A DNA stretch of 35,986 bases, taken from Actinomycetes bacterium (GTDB lineage Bacteria > Actinomycetota > Acidimicrobiia > Acidimicrobiales > RAAP-2). Of the stretch, positions 17,604 to 26,620 are shown piece after piece. Made by a program: the position numbers and the translations under genes. Position 1 is the first letter of the stretch, and every line of letters begins with the position of its first letter. The notes below the pieces were generated by a model. That model was not told where the DNA came from. It searched no databases and worked only from the letters and a program-made list of their open reading frames with translations. Where the stretch lies: contig JAJXUK010000022.1 of assembly GCA_021782915.1 (NCBI GenBank), positions 1 to 35,986 on the forward strand, read 5' to 3'.

Positions 17604-18926
17604 GTGCTTCACGTCGCCGAGCTGCCGACCCGTGACTTCGACGTCCTCATCCTCGGTGGCGGACCGAGCGGCGCCGCCTGCGCGCTCTGGCTCGCCCAGG
17701 CCGGCTGGTCGGTCTGCCTCGTGGAGAAGAAGTCCTACCCGCGCGTCAAGACCTGTGGGGACGGGCTCACTCCGCGCAGCGTTCACCAGCTCGCCGCCAT
17801 GGGCCTCGAGGCCGAGGTCGCCGCGACGGGACACCGCTACGAGGGACTGCGCGCGCACGGCTTCGGCGCCTCGCTCGAGCTGCACTGGCCGGATCACCCG
17901 GTCTTTCCGAGCTACGGCTACACCATCACTCGCTTCGACCTCGACGGACTCGTCGCCCAGCGAGCCGAGGAGCACGGCGCCACGGTGCTGGTGGGCGCCG
18001 AGGCGGTGCAGTTCCTCGAGATGTCCGAGCCGAGGCCCGGCCGGCTGCCCGGCGCGCGCGGCGTGGCCGTGACCGACACGAAGTCCGGCGACGTCGCCGA
18101 GCTGACGGGGCGCTTCGTGGTCGTGGCCGACGGGCAGAACTCGCGCCTGGGACGCGCTCTCGGCGTGGACCGGGTGAAGGCGTGGCCGATGGGAATGGCG
18201 CTGCGCGGCTACTACACGAGTGAGCGCTCGCACGAGGCCTGGATCGACTCGCACCTGGACATTCGCGACCCCCACGGCGAGGTGGTGCCCGGCTACGGCT
18301 GGATCTTCCCGCTGGGCGACGGGCGCCTGAACGTCGGTGTCGGACTGCTCTCGACCGCCGGGGCCTGGAAGGGCGTCAACACGACCAAGCTCCAGGAGTA
18401 CTTCGTCGCCCAGGTCGCCGAGGAGTGGGGCCTGAGCGAGGCCACGAGCCTGGGCACCCCGACCGGGGGCCGCCTGCCGATGGGCCTGGCGCGCGGGCCG
18501 CGCGTGGGCGAGAACACCATCGTCATTGGCGACGCGGCGGGCACGGTCAACCCGTTCAACGGCGAGGGCATCGCCTACGGCTACGAGACCGGGCGCCTGG
18601 GGGCGAGTGCGGTGGGCGCGGCCCTGCTCAGCGGCGACGCGCGCGACCTGGAGCTGTACGAGGTGCACCTCGAGGCCGCCTACGGCGAGTACTACAAGGT
18701 GGCTCGCGCCTTCGTGCGCCTCATCAGCGAGCCGACGGTGCTGGCCGTGTGCGTCGGCGCGGGACTGCGCGTGGAGCCCGTGATGCGCGAGCTGCTCAGC
18801 GTGATGGCCAACCTCATGAACAACGATCGCGCCGGAGCCGCCGAGATCGGATATCGGGCCCTGTCGCGCCTGATTGACCTGGTGCCCGAGAGCGTGCTGG
18901 AGCGCGTGCTGGGCCAGGCCGACTAG
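17604..18926 (+). CDS. Geranylgeranyl-reductase-family FAD oxidoreductase (menaquinone reductase MenJ-like)
   Basis: The protein has 440 residues. N-terminal FAD-binding motif GGGPSGAA (18-25), then EKKSYPRVKTCGDGLTPRS, typical of the geranylgeranyl reductase group. The second FAD motif is GDAAGTVNPFNGEGIAYG, from residue 309. Members saturate isoprenoid double bonds; in mycobacteria MenJ reduces one double bond of the menaquinone side chain. Divergence from the complex I operon, whose electron acceptor is the quinone, supports the menaquinone reading, and a similar reductase gene lies beside nuo in streptomycetes (from memory). Archaeal-type lipid or chlorophyll side chains are other substrates of the family but fit less well. 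The GTG start has no Shine-Dalgarno sequence; see the promoter entry. Confidence 0.85.
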   Translation: MLHVAELPTRDFDVLILGGGPSGAACALWLAQAGWSVCLVEKKSYPRVKTCGDGLTPRSVHQLAAMGLEAEVAATGHRYEGLRAHGFGASLELHWPDHPVFPSYGYTITRFDLDGLVAQRAEEHGATVLVGAEAVQFLEMSEPRPGRLPGARGVAVTDTKSGDVAELTGRFVVVADGQNSRLGRALGVDRVKAWPMGMALRGYYTSERSHEAWIDSHLDIRDPHGEVVPGYGWIFPLGDGRLNVGVGLLSTAGAWKGVNTTKLQEYFVAQVAEEWGLSEATSLGTPTGGRLPMGLARGPRVGENTIVIGDAAGTVNPFNGEGIAYGYETGRLGASAVGAALLSGDARDLELYEVHLEAAYGEYYKVARAFVRLISEPTVLAVCVGAGLRVEPVMRELLSVMANLMNNDRAGAAEIGYRALSRLIDLVPESVLERVLGQAD

Positions 18927-18939
18927 CCCGGCGCGCCGT

Positions 18940-18945
18940 TAGCCT
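18940..18945 (+). promoter_or_regulatory. -10 element TAGCCT for the leader ORF and iron permease gene
   Basis: TAGCCT is followed by exactly six bases and then the GTG of a seven-codon ORF at 18952, the same geometry as at the reductase, rex and mshA starts. No good -35 is visible. Confidence 0.4.
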
Positions 18946-18951
18946 GAACAC

Positions 18952-18975
18952 GTGAGTGAGGGGCCGACGCGCTAG
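18952..18975 (+). CDS. Seven-codon leader ORF before the iron permease gene
   Basis: The frame reads Val(Met)-Ser-Glu-Gly-Pro-Thr-Arg and stops at TAG 18973-18975, directly before the ATG of the permease at 18976. It begins six bases after a -10-like TAGCCT, so the mRNA could start on its GTG. If translated, ribosomes ending here would be placed to restart at the permease ATG. The permease has only a distant GAGGGG (18957-18962) as a Shine-Dalgarno candidate. The peptide holds no obvious attenuation codons. Translation is inferred, not shown. Confidence 0.35.
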   Translation: MSEGPTR

Positions 18976-19821
18976 ATGCTGCCGACCTTCGTGATCTTCC
19001 TGCGCGAGGGCATCGAGGCCTCGATGATCGTGGCCATCCTGCTCTCCTACCTCGCCCAGATCGGCCAGCGCCAGCGCTTCCGCGACGTCTACCTCGGCGT
19101 GGGCGCGGCGCTCGGGCTCGTCGTGGTCGGCGGCCTGGCCGCGTACCTGCTCATCGAGAGCTACAGCGGCTCACTGGTGCAGACCTACTTCGAGACCGCC
19201 ACCTACCTGCTGGCCGCCGTGGTGCTGACCGGCATGACGCTGTGGATGCACGCGCACGCGCCCACGATGGCCCGCGAGCTGCGCGCGCGAAGTGAGCTCG
19301 CCCTGAGCCGCTCGGAGCGCTTCGGCCTCGGAGTGCTCGCCTTCCAGGCCGTGGGCCGCGAGGGGCTCGAGACCATGGTCTTCACGCTGGCCATCATCTT
19401 CGCCTCGACCCGCCAGGCGGGCACGCCGGTGCACGGCTCGGGCGTGCTGGCCGGCGCGGGCCTCGGGCTCCTGGTCGCACTGGGGGTGGCCGTGCTGATC
19501 TACCGGCTCGGGCGCCGGCTCAACCTCAAGGTCTTCTTCCGGGTGCTGGGCGTGCTGCTGATGCTCTTCGCGGCCGGACTGCTGGTCGACGCGGTGCAGA
19601 ACATGCAGGCCCTGGGCTGGCTGCCCTTTGGCACCCGCGTGCTCTGGAACACGAGCGGAGCGCTCCCAGAGTCCTCCAACCTCGGGGACCTGGCGCACTC
19701 CATCCTCGGCTACGCCGACCACCCGACGCTGCTGCAGGGCCTCGTCTGGACGCTCTACGTCGCCGCCAGCGTCGCCGCCTTCAGCCTGCTCGGCCGACGC
19801 AGTGCGAGGCCGGCCACGTGA
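18976..19821 (+). CDS. FTR1-family iron permease (EfeU-like)
   Basis: An integral membrane protein of 281 residues with about seven hydrophobic segments. It carries the two REXXE motifs that define the FTR1/EfeU family: REGIE at 10-14 and REGLE at 128-132. In the family, these glutamates bind ferric ions during import after oxidation at the cell surface. No EfeO or EfeB partner gene is next to it, so it may work alone or with proteins coded elsewhere. Start ATG at 18976 abuts the stop of the leader ORF. The gene ends by sharing GTGA with the acetyltransferase start. A haem-pathway cluster lies nearby on the other strand, but nothing links them directly. Confidence 0.88.
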   Translation: MLPTFVIFLREGIEASMIVAILLSYLAQIGQRQRFRDVYLGVGAALGLVVVGGLAAYLLIESYSGSLVQTYFETATYLLAAVVLTGMTLWMHAHAPTMARELRARSELALSRSERFGLGVLAFQAVGREGLETMVFTLAIIFASTRQAGTPVHGSGVLAGAGLGLLVALGVAVLIYRLGRRLNLKVFFRVLGVLLMLFAAGLLVDAVQNMQALGWLPFGTRVLWNTSGALPESSNLGDLAHSILGYADHPTLLQGLVWTLYVAASVAAFSLLGRRSARPAT

Positions 19822-20420
19822 GCGCGAGCCCGACCCTGACCGGGGCCCACGTGCGCCTCGAGCCCCTCGCGGGCGAGCACGCCGGCGACCTGGCCCGCGC
19901 GGCCGGCGAGGATCGCAGCGCCTACCACTACGCCCGCGTGCCCGACGGGCTCCTCGAGGCCAGCGCCTACGTGGCCGAGCTGCTCGACCAGGTGGCACGC
20001 GCCGAGACGCTCGCCTTCATCCAGCGCCGCCTCAGCGACGGAGTCATCGTGGGGGCCACGAGGCTGCTGAACCTGCGCCGCGGCGAGGGACGCCTCTTCG
20101 CCGCCGAGATCGGCGGCACCTGGCTGGCCGGCTCGGCCCAGCGCAGCGCGATCAACACCGAGTCCAAGCTGCTGCTCTTGTCGCACGCCTTCGACTCGCT
20201 CGGCGTGGCGCGCGTGGACCTGAAGACCGACGCGCGCAACGAGCGCGCGCGGGCCGCGATCGAGCGCGTGGGCGCGCACTTCGAGGGCGTGCTGCGACAC
20301 TGGCAGCCCTCCCAGGTGCGCGGTGAGGAAGCACGCCTGCGCGACAGCGCGATGTACTCGATCCTGGCCGAGGAGTGGCCCGACGTGGCCGCTCGCTTGT
20401 CCGAGCGCCTGGCTCGCTAG
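19818..20420 (+). CDS. GNAT acetyltransferase, RimJ/RimL type
   Basis: The protein has 200 residues. Family landmarks: [26 protein letters not shown] (acetyl-CoA-binding region), [25 protein letters not shown] and the C-terminal [14 protein letters not shown]. This subgroup acetylates N-terminal or side-chain amines, often with wide substrate choice; the target here is unknown. The GTG start overlaps the permease stop by four bases, so the two are coupled. The stop TAG is part of a CTAG shared with the convergent membrane protein gene. Confidence 0.85.
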   Translation: MSASPTLTGAHVRLEPLAGEHAGDLARAAGEDRSAYHYARVPDGLLEASAYVAELLDQVARAETLAFIQRRLSDGVIVGATRLLNLRRGEGRLFAAEIGGTWLAGSAQRSAINTESKLLLLSHAFDSLGVARVDLKTDARNERARAAIERVGAHFEGVLRHWQPSQVRGEEARLRDSAMYSILAEEWPDVAARLSERLAR

Positions 20421-21502
20421 GCCGCGCTCGAGGCGCTCGGTGCGATCATGCGCACCTTGAGCGTGTTGACCAGGTCGCTCACGAGGCCGCGCGTCGAGGG
20501 CCAGCGCGCCACCAGGGCGGCCAGGGTCAGCTCGTAGTGGCCCGCCGCGGTGACCACCATCACCAGGTGCAGGGGCACGACCACGCCGGGTAGGCGCAGG
20601 GTCACGACGCCCCCGCGGGCCCAGGCGCGCGCGTAGGTGCTCGGGGTGAAGCTCGTGCCGCCCGTCAGGGAGGCGAACGTGCCCGACACGCCCGAGACCA
20701 GCATGTCGGCGTTCGAGCGCGCGAAGCAGGCCCCGAAGCCCGCGCGACTCATCTCGGCCACGTCACGCGCGACCATGTCGGTGCTCGCGTAGTACTGCGC
20801 GATGCTGGCCACCTGCACGCCGCCCTGGTCGTTCGAGGTGAACACCGAGGAGGACACCTGGTAGTCGGGCAGCTGGCCGGCCCGGCCGTAGACGCGGTCC
20901 ACGGCGTTGCTGACCCCGAGGCAGCTCTGGAAGGCCCTCGCGGCCCGGGCGAAGTCGCTGCCGGCCGGCGGCGCGCTCGTGGGCGTGGAGGTGATGACCT
21001 GTCCGGGCAGCGAGGTCACGTAGCTGAGCACCGAGGCGCCCACCGCGGCGAAGCCCGGGGGCAGGTCGGCCAGGCCCAGGTTGGCCCGGCGCACGAGGCC
21101 CAACTCGTCGTTCGAGTGCCCGAACAGCGCGGCGAGCGTGCCCGCCGAGGAGGCCAGCAGGACCACCAGGACCACGACGACGGCGCCGGCGCGCCGGCGA
21201 CGGCGCCGCACGAGACCGCCGCGCGCGAGCACCAGGGCCCGCAGATCCTCGAAGTCCTCGAGCGAGGCGTTCTGCCAGCGAAAGCGCACCCCGCCCACGG
21301 TGGCAAAGAGGGCCATCGTGCGAGCGCTGCGCACCAGCTCGAGCGAGGAGATCGACTCCCACGGGGTCAGGAGCGACTCGGGATAGACACCCGCCAGCTG
21401 GGTGAGCCCGGTCTCGTCGAACACCAGTCGCACCGGCGAGGTGGGCGTGTGGGGCGCGAAGCCGGGCCGCACGCTCCAGCCGGGCGACTCCAGGGCGCTC
21501 AC
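20417..21502 (-). CDS. Predicted PH-like / single-TM / extracellular-domain protein, last gene of the hem operon
   Basis: The protein has 361 residues. Residues 22-95 look like a small beta-rich bacterial PH-type domain ([32 protein letters not shown]). An arginine run (99-104) precedes one membrane helix (about 105-127), so the N-terminus should be inside. The remaining 230 residues would lie outside, begin [14 protein letters not shown], and have two cysteines (SCLGV, GACFA) that could pair. No enzyme motif is seen. The GTG start shares GTGA with the hemL stop, so it is translated with hemL, yet nothing about it suggests haem chemistry. The PH-like reading comes from pattern only. Confidence 0.7.
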   Translation of the reverse strand: MSALESPGWSVRPGFAPHTPTSPVRLVFDETGLTQLAGVYPESLLTPWESISSLELVRSARTMALFATVGGVRFRWQNASLEDFEDLRALVLARGGLVRRRRRRAGAVVVVLVVLLASSAGTLAALFGHSNDELGLVRRANLGLADLPPGFAAVGASVLSYVTSLPGQVITSTPTSAPPAGSDFARAARAFQSCLGVSNAVDRVYGRAGQLPDYQVSSSVFTSNDQGGVQVASIAQYYASTDMVARDVAEMSRAGFGACFARSNADMLVSGVSGTFASLTGGTSFTPSTYARAWARGGVVTLRLPGVVVPLHLVMVVTAAGHYELTLAALVARWPSTRGLVSDLVNTLKVRMIAPSASSAA

Positions 21503-22776
21503 GAAGCGCGCGCCGCGACCGCAGCCGCGGCCGCGTGGGCCGCGTCCACGGCGCGATCGAGGTCGTCATCGGTGTGCGCCAGGGAGACGAAGAGGATCTC
21601 GTAGGCACCCGGTGCCAGGGCGACGCCGCGCGCGAGCATCTCGTGGAAGAACGCCGGGTACAGGTCCGAGCCGAGCACGGTGCGCGCCTCGGCGAAGTTC
21701 CTCGGCGCGGCGAACTCCTCGCGCGCGAGGAAGAGCCCGGCCAGGGGTCCCACGCTCGGCACCCGGGCCGCGAGGCCCCCGGTGCGAACGGCCTTCTCCA
21801 GGCGCCCGGCGAATCGCCCGACGCGTGCGGCGAGCTCGTCGTAGAGTCCCGCGCTGAGGGCCTGGAGCACGCTGAGCCCGGCGGCCATCGCCGCCGGATT
21901 GCCCGAGAGGGTGCCCGCCTGATAGACCGGCCCGCTCGGGGCGAGGTGCGCGAGAAGCTGCGCCGAGCCGCCGAAGGCCCCCACCGGCAGCCCGCCACCG
22001 ATCACCTTGCCGAAGCACCACAGGTCGGGCGTGACCCCGAATCGCGCCGCCGCGCCACCCTCGCCGAGCCGGAAGCCCGTGATGACCTCGTCGAAGATCA
22101 GCAGGGCGCCCACGCGATCGCACTCCGCGCGCAGGCCCTCGAGGAATCCCGGCGCCGGCGCGACCAGGTTCATGTTGGCCGCCACGGGCTCGACGATCAC
22201 GGCCGCGACGCTCTCGTCGAGCACCGGCACCTCGTTATAGGGCGCCACCAGCGTGTCGCGGACCGCGCCGGCGGTCACACCGGCCGAGCCCGGCAGGCCC
22301 TGCTGGGCCAGGCCGCTGCCCCCGGCCACCAGCAGCGCGTCGGAGTGTCCGTGATAGCAGCCGTCGAACTTGAGGATGCGATCGCGTCGGCTCGCCCCGC
22401 GCGCCAGACGCAGCGCGCTCATCGTCGCCTCGGTGCCCGAGGAGACGAAGCGCACCTGCTCCAGGCCGGGCACGCGGGCCACGATCGCCTCGGCCAGGTG
22501 CAGCTCACCGGGCGTGGGCGCGCCGAAGGTGGTGCCGGCCCTCGCGGCGGCGCTGATCGCCGCGGCCACGTCCGGGTGGGCGTGGCCGAGCAGGGAGGCC
22601 CCGTAGGACTGCACGAAGTCCAGATACCGCTCGCCCTCGACGTCGTAGACGTAGGCGCCCTGGCCGCGCACCACCGTGTAGGGCGTGCCGCCCACCGAGG
22701 CAAAGGAGCGCACCGGTGAGTCCACGCCGCCCGGGATGACCGAGCGCGCGCGCTCGAAGTACTCCGCGTTGCTCAC
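21499..22776 (-). CDS. hemL: Glutamate-1-semialdehyde 2,1-aminomutase
   Basis: A PLP enzyme of 425 residues making 5-aminolevulinate from glutamate 1-semialdehyde, the second step of the C5 haem pathway. The PLP lysine is K257 in CFGKVIGGGLPVGAFGG. VSSGTEATMSALRLAR (111-126) and FDGCYHGHSD (137-146) match the family, as does IFDEVITGFR. The GTG start shares GTGA with the hemB stop. The usual chain length and the hemA gene in the same operon separate it from other class III aminotransferases. Confidence 0.97.
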   Translation of the reverse strand: MSNAEYFERARSVIPGGVDSPVRSFASVGGTPYTVVRGQGAYVYDVEGERYLDFVQSYGASLLGHAHPDVAAAISAAARAGTTFGAPTPGELHLAEAIVARVPGLEQVRFVSSGTEATMSALRLARGASRRDRILKFDGCYHGHSDALLVAGGSGLAQQGLPGSAGVTAGAVRDTLVAPYNEVPVLDESVAAVIVEPVAANMNLVAPAPGFLEGLRAECDRVGALLIFDEVITGFRLGEGGAAARFGVTPDLWCFGKVIGGGLPVGAFGGSAQLLAHLAPSGPVYQAGTLSGNPAAMAAGLSVLQALSAGLYDELAARVGRFAGRLEKAVRTGGLAARVPSVGPLAGLFLAREEFAAPRNFAEARTVLGSDLYPAFFHEMLARGVALAPGAYEILFVSLAHTDDDLDRAVDAAHAAAAAVAARAS

Positions 22777-23753
22777 CGGGCGAGCTCCTCGGCCAGCTCG
22801 CGCGCGAAGTAGGTCAGCACCACGTCCGCGCCCGCGCGGCGCACCGCCGTGATCTGCTCGAGGGCCACCGCCGGCCCGTCGATCCAGCCGCGCTCGGCCG
22901 CGGCCTTGATCATGGCGTACTCACCGCTGACGTGGTAGGCGGCCAGGGGCACGTCGAGTCCAGCGGCCAGATCGCTCAGCACGTCCAGGTACGTCATGGC
23001 CGGCTTGACCATGATGATGTCGGCGCCCTCCTCGACGTCCAGGCGCGCCTCGCGCAGAGCCTCACGACGATTGCGGTAGTCCATCTGGTAGCCGCGCCGG
23101 TCCCCGCCCCCGGCGATCTCGACGTTGACCGCCTCGCGGAACGGGCCGTACAGCGCGCTGGCGTACTTGACCGAGTAGGCCATGATCGCCACGTCGAGAA
23201 AGCCGGCCTCGTCCAGGGCCGTGCGGATGGCGCCGACCTGGCCATCCATCATCCCGCTCGGGGCCACGAGCGCCGCGCCGGCCTCGGCCTGGGCCAGCGC
23301 AGCGCGTGCGTAGAGCTCCAGGGTCGCGTCGTTGTCCACGACACCGCGTGCGTCGAGCACGCCGCAGTGCCCGTGACTCGTGTACTCGTCCAGGCAGAGA
23401 TCGGCCATCAGCACCGTCGTGTCGCCGAACTCCTCGGCCAGCTCGCGCAATGCCACCTGGACGATTCCCGCCGGGTCGTAGGCCCCCGAGCCCACCTCGT
23501 CCTTGTTCACGGGCACACCGAAGAGGATCACGCCACCCACGCCGCGCTCGATGAGCGCACCCACCTCGGCGCGCAGGGAGGCGCGCGTGTGCTGCACGTG
23601 TCCGGGCAGCGAGGCGATCGGATGCGGCTCACTGAGGCCCTCGCCCACGAAGAGCGGGGCGATCAGGTCATCGGGGGCCAGGCTGGTCTCAGCGACGAGC
23701 CGACGCAGGGCGCCACTACGGCGCAGGCGCCGGGGACGATCGACGGGGAACAC
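22773..23753 (-). CDS. hemB: Delta-aminolevulinic acid dehydratase (porphobilinogen synthase)
   Basis: Joins two 5-aminolevulinate molecules to porphobilinogen; 326 residues from GTG 23753. Both Schiff-base lysines are present: K196 (YSVKYASALYGPFREA) and K250 (MVKPAMTYLD). The metal region reads DLCLDEYTSHGHCG (118-131): C120 and C130 are kept but the middle Cys of the zinc enzymes is D122, a mixed pattern that I recall from other actinobacteria. Start: the open frame continues far upstream through hemD, but the family N-terminus (FPVDRPRRLRRSGALRRLV) fixes the GTG, 13 bases after the hemD stop. There is no clear Shine-Dalgarno sequence; a TAGGCT lies seven bases before it. Confidence 0.96.
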   Translation of the reverse strand: MFPVDRPRRLRRSGALRRLVAETSLAPDDLIAPLFVGEGLSEPHPIASLPGHVQHTRASLRAEVGALIERGVGGVILFGVPVNKDEVGSGAYDPAGIVQVALRELAEEFGDTTVLMADLCLDEYTSHGHCGVLDARGVVDNDATLELYARAALAQAEAGAALVAPSGMMDGQVGAIRTALDEAGFLDVAIMAYSVKYASALYGPFREAVNVEIAGGGDRRGYQMDYRNRREALREARLDVEEGADIIMVKPAMTYLDVLSDLAAGLDVPLAAYHVSGEYAMIKAAAERGWIDGPAVALEQITAVRRAGADVVLTYFARELAEELAR

Positions 23754-23760
23754 GTCGATC

Positions 23761-23766
23761 AGCCTA
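23761..23766 (-). promoter_or_regulatory. Possible internal -10 TAGGCT before hemB
   Basis: TAGGCT ends seven bases before the hemB GTG and directly follows the hemD stop, matching the leaderless pattern seen at other starts. It could give hemB-hemL transcription independent of rex-hemACD. No -35 is evident. Confidence 0.35.
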
Positions 23767-24447
23767 TTACGCGCCCTGTGCGCGCCCGCCGGCGAGCTGG
23801 TCGCGTCGCGCGGCCAGCTCGGGGCCCCAGGCGATGAGCACGCGCTCGTGATCGGCTCGCACCGCCGCCGCGGTCGTCGGCCCCGGCACGACCACCCACG
23901 CCGAAGCTCGCACGTGCTCGCGCGCCGCGCGCCACGCCGAGGGCGCACCGACGAGCACGACGTCCGCCGCGGCCAGTCGATCCCGATCGGACTGCCCAAG
24001 GCAGCGCAGCGTCGTCTCGTAGGCCACGAGTCGCACCAGCTCGATCCCGGCACGCGCGAGGGCCTCGTCGAGCTCGCGCCGCGGCTCGCGCGCGCCCACG
24101 GCCAGCACCGGGCCCTCGGTGATGAGCCCCGCGAGCGCCTCGGCCCCGGGGGCCTCGGCGCTGACGGCGACGCCGCGTTGGCCCAGGGCGCCACTCGTGG
24201 CGCTGCCGACGCTCAGCACGCGATCGCAGCGCGCGGCGAGCGGGGCCGCGCGCGCCGCGGCGCGCGCACTGGTGACCACCAGGGCGCGAAAGCGCCGTGA
24301 ACCGAGTCGGGCGACGGCGGCGGCGAACTCCTCGTCGGTGACGCTGACCGTCTCGCTGAGGGCCACCTCGTCCACCTGGTCCTCGTCACTGAACCAGGCC
24401 CGCGCGGCGTCATTGAGTCCCGCCTCACGCGTGAGCACCACGCGCAT
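23767..24447 (-). CDS. hemD: Uroporphyrinogen-III synthase
   Basis: The protein has 226 residues, slightly short for the family (about 250). HemD sequences are poorly conserved. Support comes from the N-terminal VVLTREAGLNDAARAWF, the central VVTSARAAARAA, the late YETTLRC, then LVGAPSAWRAA and PGPTTAAAVR, and the position directly after hemC. It closes hydroxymethylbilane to uroporphyrinogen III. It is not fused to a methyltransferase, unlike many actinobacterial HemD proteins. ATG at 24447 shares one base with the hemC stop (TGATG). Confidence 0.9.
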   Translation of the reverse strand: MRVVLTREAGLNDAARAWFSDEDQVDEVALSETVSVTDEEFAAAVARLGSRRFRALVVTSARAAARAAPLAARCDRVLSVGSATSGALGQRGVAVSAEAPGAEALAGLITEGPVLAVGAREPRRELDEALARAGIELVRLVAYETTLRCLGQSDRDRLAAADVVLVGAPSAWRAAREHVRASAWVVVPGPTTAAAVRADHERVLIAWGPELAARRDQLAGGRAQGA

Positions 24448-25337
24448 CAGGCCCAGCCGGCCAGAGAGCGGCCCCCCCGCTCGTCGGCCAGGTACCTGGC
24501 CACCGCCTCGCCGAGGGCCCGCGCGTCGGTGCCGCGACGTCGCGCTCGCTCGCTGCGTGAGCCGTCCACGGCCAACATGACTGCGTTCAGCTCGAGCTCG
24601 TCGTCCACGACTCGCGCGTACGCTCCGGCCGGCACCGTGCAGCCGGCCGAGAGAGCGTGCAGGAAGGCCCTCTCGCAGTCCAGCGCCCGGTGCGCGTCGA
24701 GGTCGTCGATCTCGGCGAGTGTGGCGCGAGTAGACGCGTCGTCTGCACGCGCCTCCAGGGCCAGCGCGCCCTGGCCGACCTGGGGCACGAACCACTCCGG
24801 GTCGAGGCGCTCGACGCTCACGTTCACGCCCAATCGCTCGAGGGCGGCGGCGGCGGCCACTACCGCGTCCACGCCCTGGCCCACGCGACTCAGGCGCGTG
24901 GCCATGTTGCCGCGCAGCTCGACGACGTGCAGGTCGGGACGGTGCTCGAGCAGCAGCGCGCGCCGACGCGGCGAGCCCGTGGCGACGCTGGCGCCGGGGC
25001 CCAGCCCCGCGAGGCTGCGCCCGACGAGCACGTCCACCGGATCGCGTCGCTCCGGCACGCTGGCCAGGACCAGGCCATCCGGAGTCTGGCTGGGCAGGTC
25101 CTTGGCACTGTGCACCGCGACGTCGATGTGCTCATCCAGCAGCGCGCGCTGGATCTCCACGGCGAAGACGCCCTGGCCACCCAGGCTCGACAGGGGCTCA
25201 GCGTGGTGCCGGTCCCCGGCGGTCTCGAGCTGGACGATCTCGCTGGCAACACCGCGCGCCCCGAGACGCTGGGCCACGACCTGGACCTGGGCCAGGGCGA
25301 GGGGCGAGCGGCGCGTGCCGAGGCGCAGCGGCCTCAT
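24447..25337 (-). CDS. hemC: Porphobilinogen deaminase (hydroxymethylbilane synthase)
   Basis: Builds hydroxymethylbilane from four porphobilinogens; 296 residues, close to the family norm (about 310). The cofactor-binding cysteine is C233 in LSAGCTVPAGAYA, and the catalytic aspartate is D80 in VHSAKDLPSQ. The N-terminus LRLGTRRSPLALAQ is typical. The ATG shares ATGA with the hemA stop. Confidence 0.97.
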   Translation of the reverse strand: MRPLRLGTRRSPLALAQVQVVAQRLGARGVASEIVQLETAGDRHHAEPLSSLGGQGVFAVEIQRALLDEHIDVAVHSAKDLPSQTPDGLVLASVPERRDPVDVLVGRSLAGLGPGASVATGSPRRRALLLEHRPDLHVVELRGNMATRLSRVGQGVDAVVAAAAALERLGVNVSVERLDPEWFVPQVGQGALALEARADDASTRATLAEIDDLDAHRALDCERAFLHALSAGCTVPAGAYARVVDDELELNAVMLAVDGSRSERARRRGTDARALGEAVARYLADERGGRSLAGWA

Positions 25338-26596
25338 AGATCGAAGAGCTGGCGCGTCGCCTCGGTCAGGCGTACGCCCTGATCGGTTCCGGCGGCCTCC
25401 TTGAGACTCACGGTGGGCCGGTGCGCGAGCTTGGCGACCGTGGAGCGCACCAGGGACCGCACCAGCTCCTGGGTCTTCTCGTCGAGCTCGCGCATGTGGG
25501 ACTCGTGACGCGCGAGTTCGGCCGCGACGACCTCGTCGAAGTGCTCGCGCAGCTCGGTGACGATGCGAGCGGCGCCGCGCGCCCGCTGCTCGTTCATGAA
25601 GCGCTCGACGTCCACCGCCAGGATCTCCTCGGCGGCCGCGATCGCCTCGCGCCGCTCGCCCAGGGCGACCTCGATCTGCTCGGCCAGGCCCTCGAGGTCC
25701 ACTCGGCGCACGCCCGGCACGTTCGCCACGTCCGGACTGACCGCACGAGGGATGCCCAGGTCGAGCACGAAGAGGCCGCGATCGCGCTCCTCGAGGTCCG
25801 CGCGCGTGAGCAGCGGCTGGGGCACCTCGACGGCGAGCACCAGCACGTCCGCGTCGGCCACGGCGCGGCCCAGCTCGCCCAGGCCGCCGGCGCTGACGCG
25901 CTCGTCGTCCTCGGAGGCCGCCAGGGCCACGGCGCGCTCGAGCGTGCGGTTCAGGATCCTGAGCCGACCCAGACGTGGCGTGGCGTCCAGCAGGCTGCGC
26001 GCGGCCCCGGTGGCCAGCTGGCCGGCCCCGACGACGACGACGTCGGCGTTGGCGAAGGCCTCGCCGAGCTCGCTCACCGCCAGGCTCGCCGCGGCCTGAG
26101 CGAAGCTGGTGGTGCCGCGCGCGATGGCGGTCTCAGCGCGAACGCGCCGTCCCGCGGCCAGGGCCCGATGGAAGAGCTCGTCCAGCACCGCGCCGACCGT
26201 CTGCTCCTCCTGAGCGAGCTCGAGGGCCCGGCGCAGCTGGCCGAGCACCTCGAACTCGCCCGGCACCACCGAGCGCAGGCCGGCCGCCACGGAGAACAGG
26301 TGGCTGGCCACGCCGCGATCGAAGTGCACCGACAGACGGTGCTCGAACTCGCCGGCCTCGATTCCCGTGAAGTGCGAGAGCGTGCTCACGACGTCCTCGA
26401 TGGCGCCGTGGAAGAGATCGATGACGGCCACGACCTCAGTGCGCAGGCAGGTCGACACGAAGACCGCCTCGTGGATGTTGCGCTGGGCCACCAGCGTGCG
26501 CAGCACCTTGCTCCACTCGTGCTCCGGGATCGTCGCCCGCTCGAGGAAGTCGAGCTCGGCGTGCTCGTGGTCGATGCCGACCGAGATCAGTGCCAC
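25334..26596 (-). CDS. hemA: Glutamyl-tRNA reductase
   Basis: The first enzyme of the C5 pathway; reduces glutamyl-tRNA to glutamate 1-semialdehyde with NADPH. It has 420 residues. The catalytic cysteine C50 is in FVSTCLRTEV, at the exact family position; the usual Asn after it is Leu. The NADPH-binding region is VVVVGAGQLATGAARSLL (186-203), and a dimerisation helix region fills the last 120 residues. GEFEVLGQLRRALELA is the usual signature, slightly changed. The GTG at 26596 has GGAGG (26605-26601) four bases before it. The gap to rex is 24 bases, as expected for a rex-hem operon. Confidence 0.96.
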   Translation of the reverse strand: MALISVGIDHEHAELDFLERATIPEHEWSKVLRTLVAQRNIHEAVFVSTCLRTEVVAVIDLFHGAIEDVVSTLSHFTGIEAGEFEHRLSVHFDRGVASHLFSVAAGLRSVVPGEFEVLGQLRRALELAQEEQTVGAVLDELFHRALAAGRRVRAETAIARGTTSFAQAAASLAVSELGEAFANADVVVVGAGQLATGAARSLLDATPRLGRLRILNRTLERAVALAASEDDERVSAGGLGELGRAVADADVLVLAVEVPQPLLTRADLEERDRGLFVLDLGIPRAVSPDVANVPGVRRVDLEGLAEQIEVALGERREAIAAAEEILAVDVERFMNEQRARGAARIVTELREHFDEVVAAELARHESHMRELDEKTQELVRSLVRSTVAKLAHRPTVSLKEAAGTDQGVRLTEATRQLFDL

Positions 26597-26620
26597 AGCG
26601 CCTCCGCGTTTAGAACCATG

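Noticed and set aside
18929-18938. Palindrome CGGCGCGCCG after the reductase gene, as a terminator or operator
   Set aside because: No loop and no T run, and it is made of CG-rich words that are frequent here.
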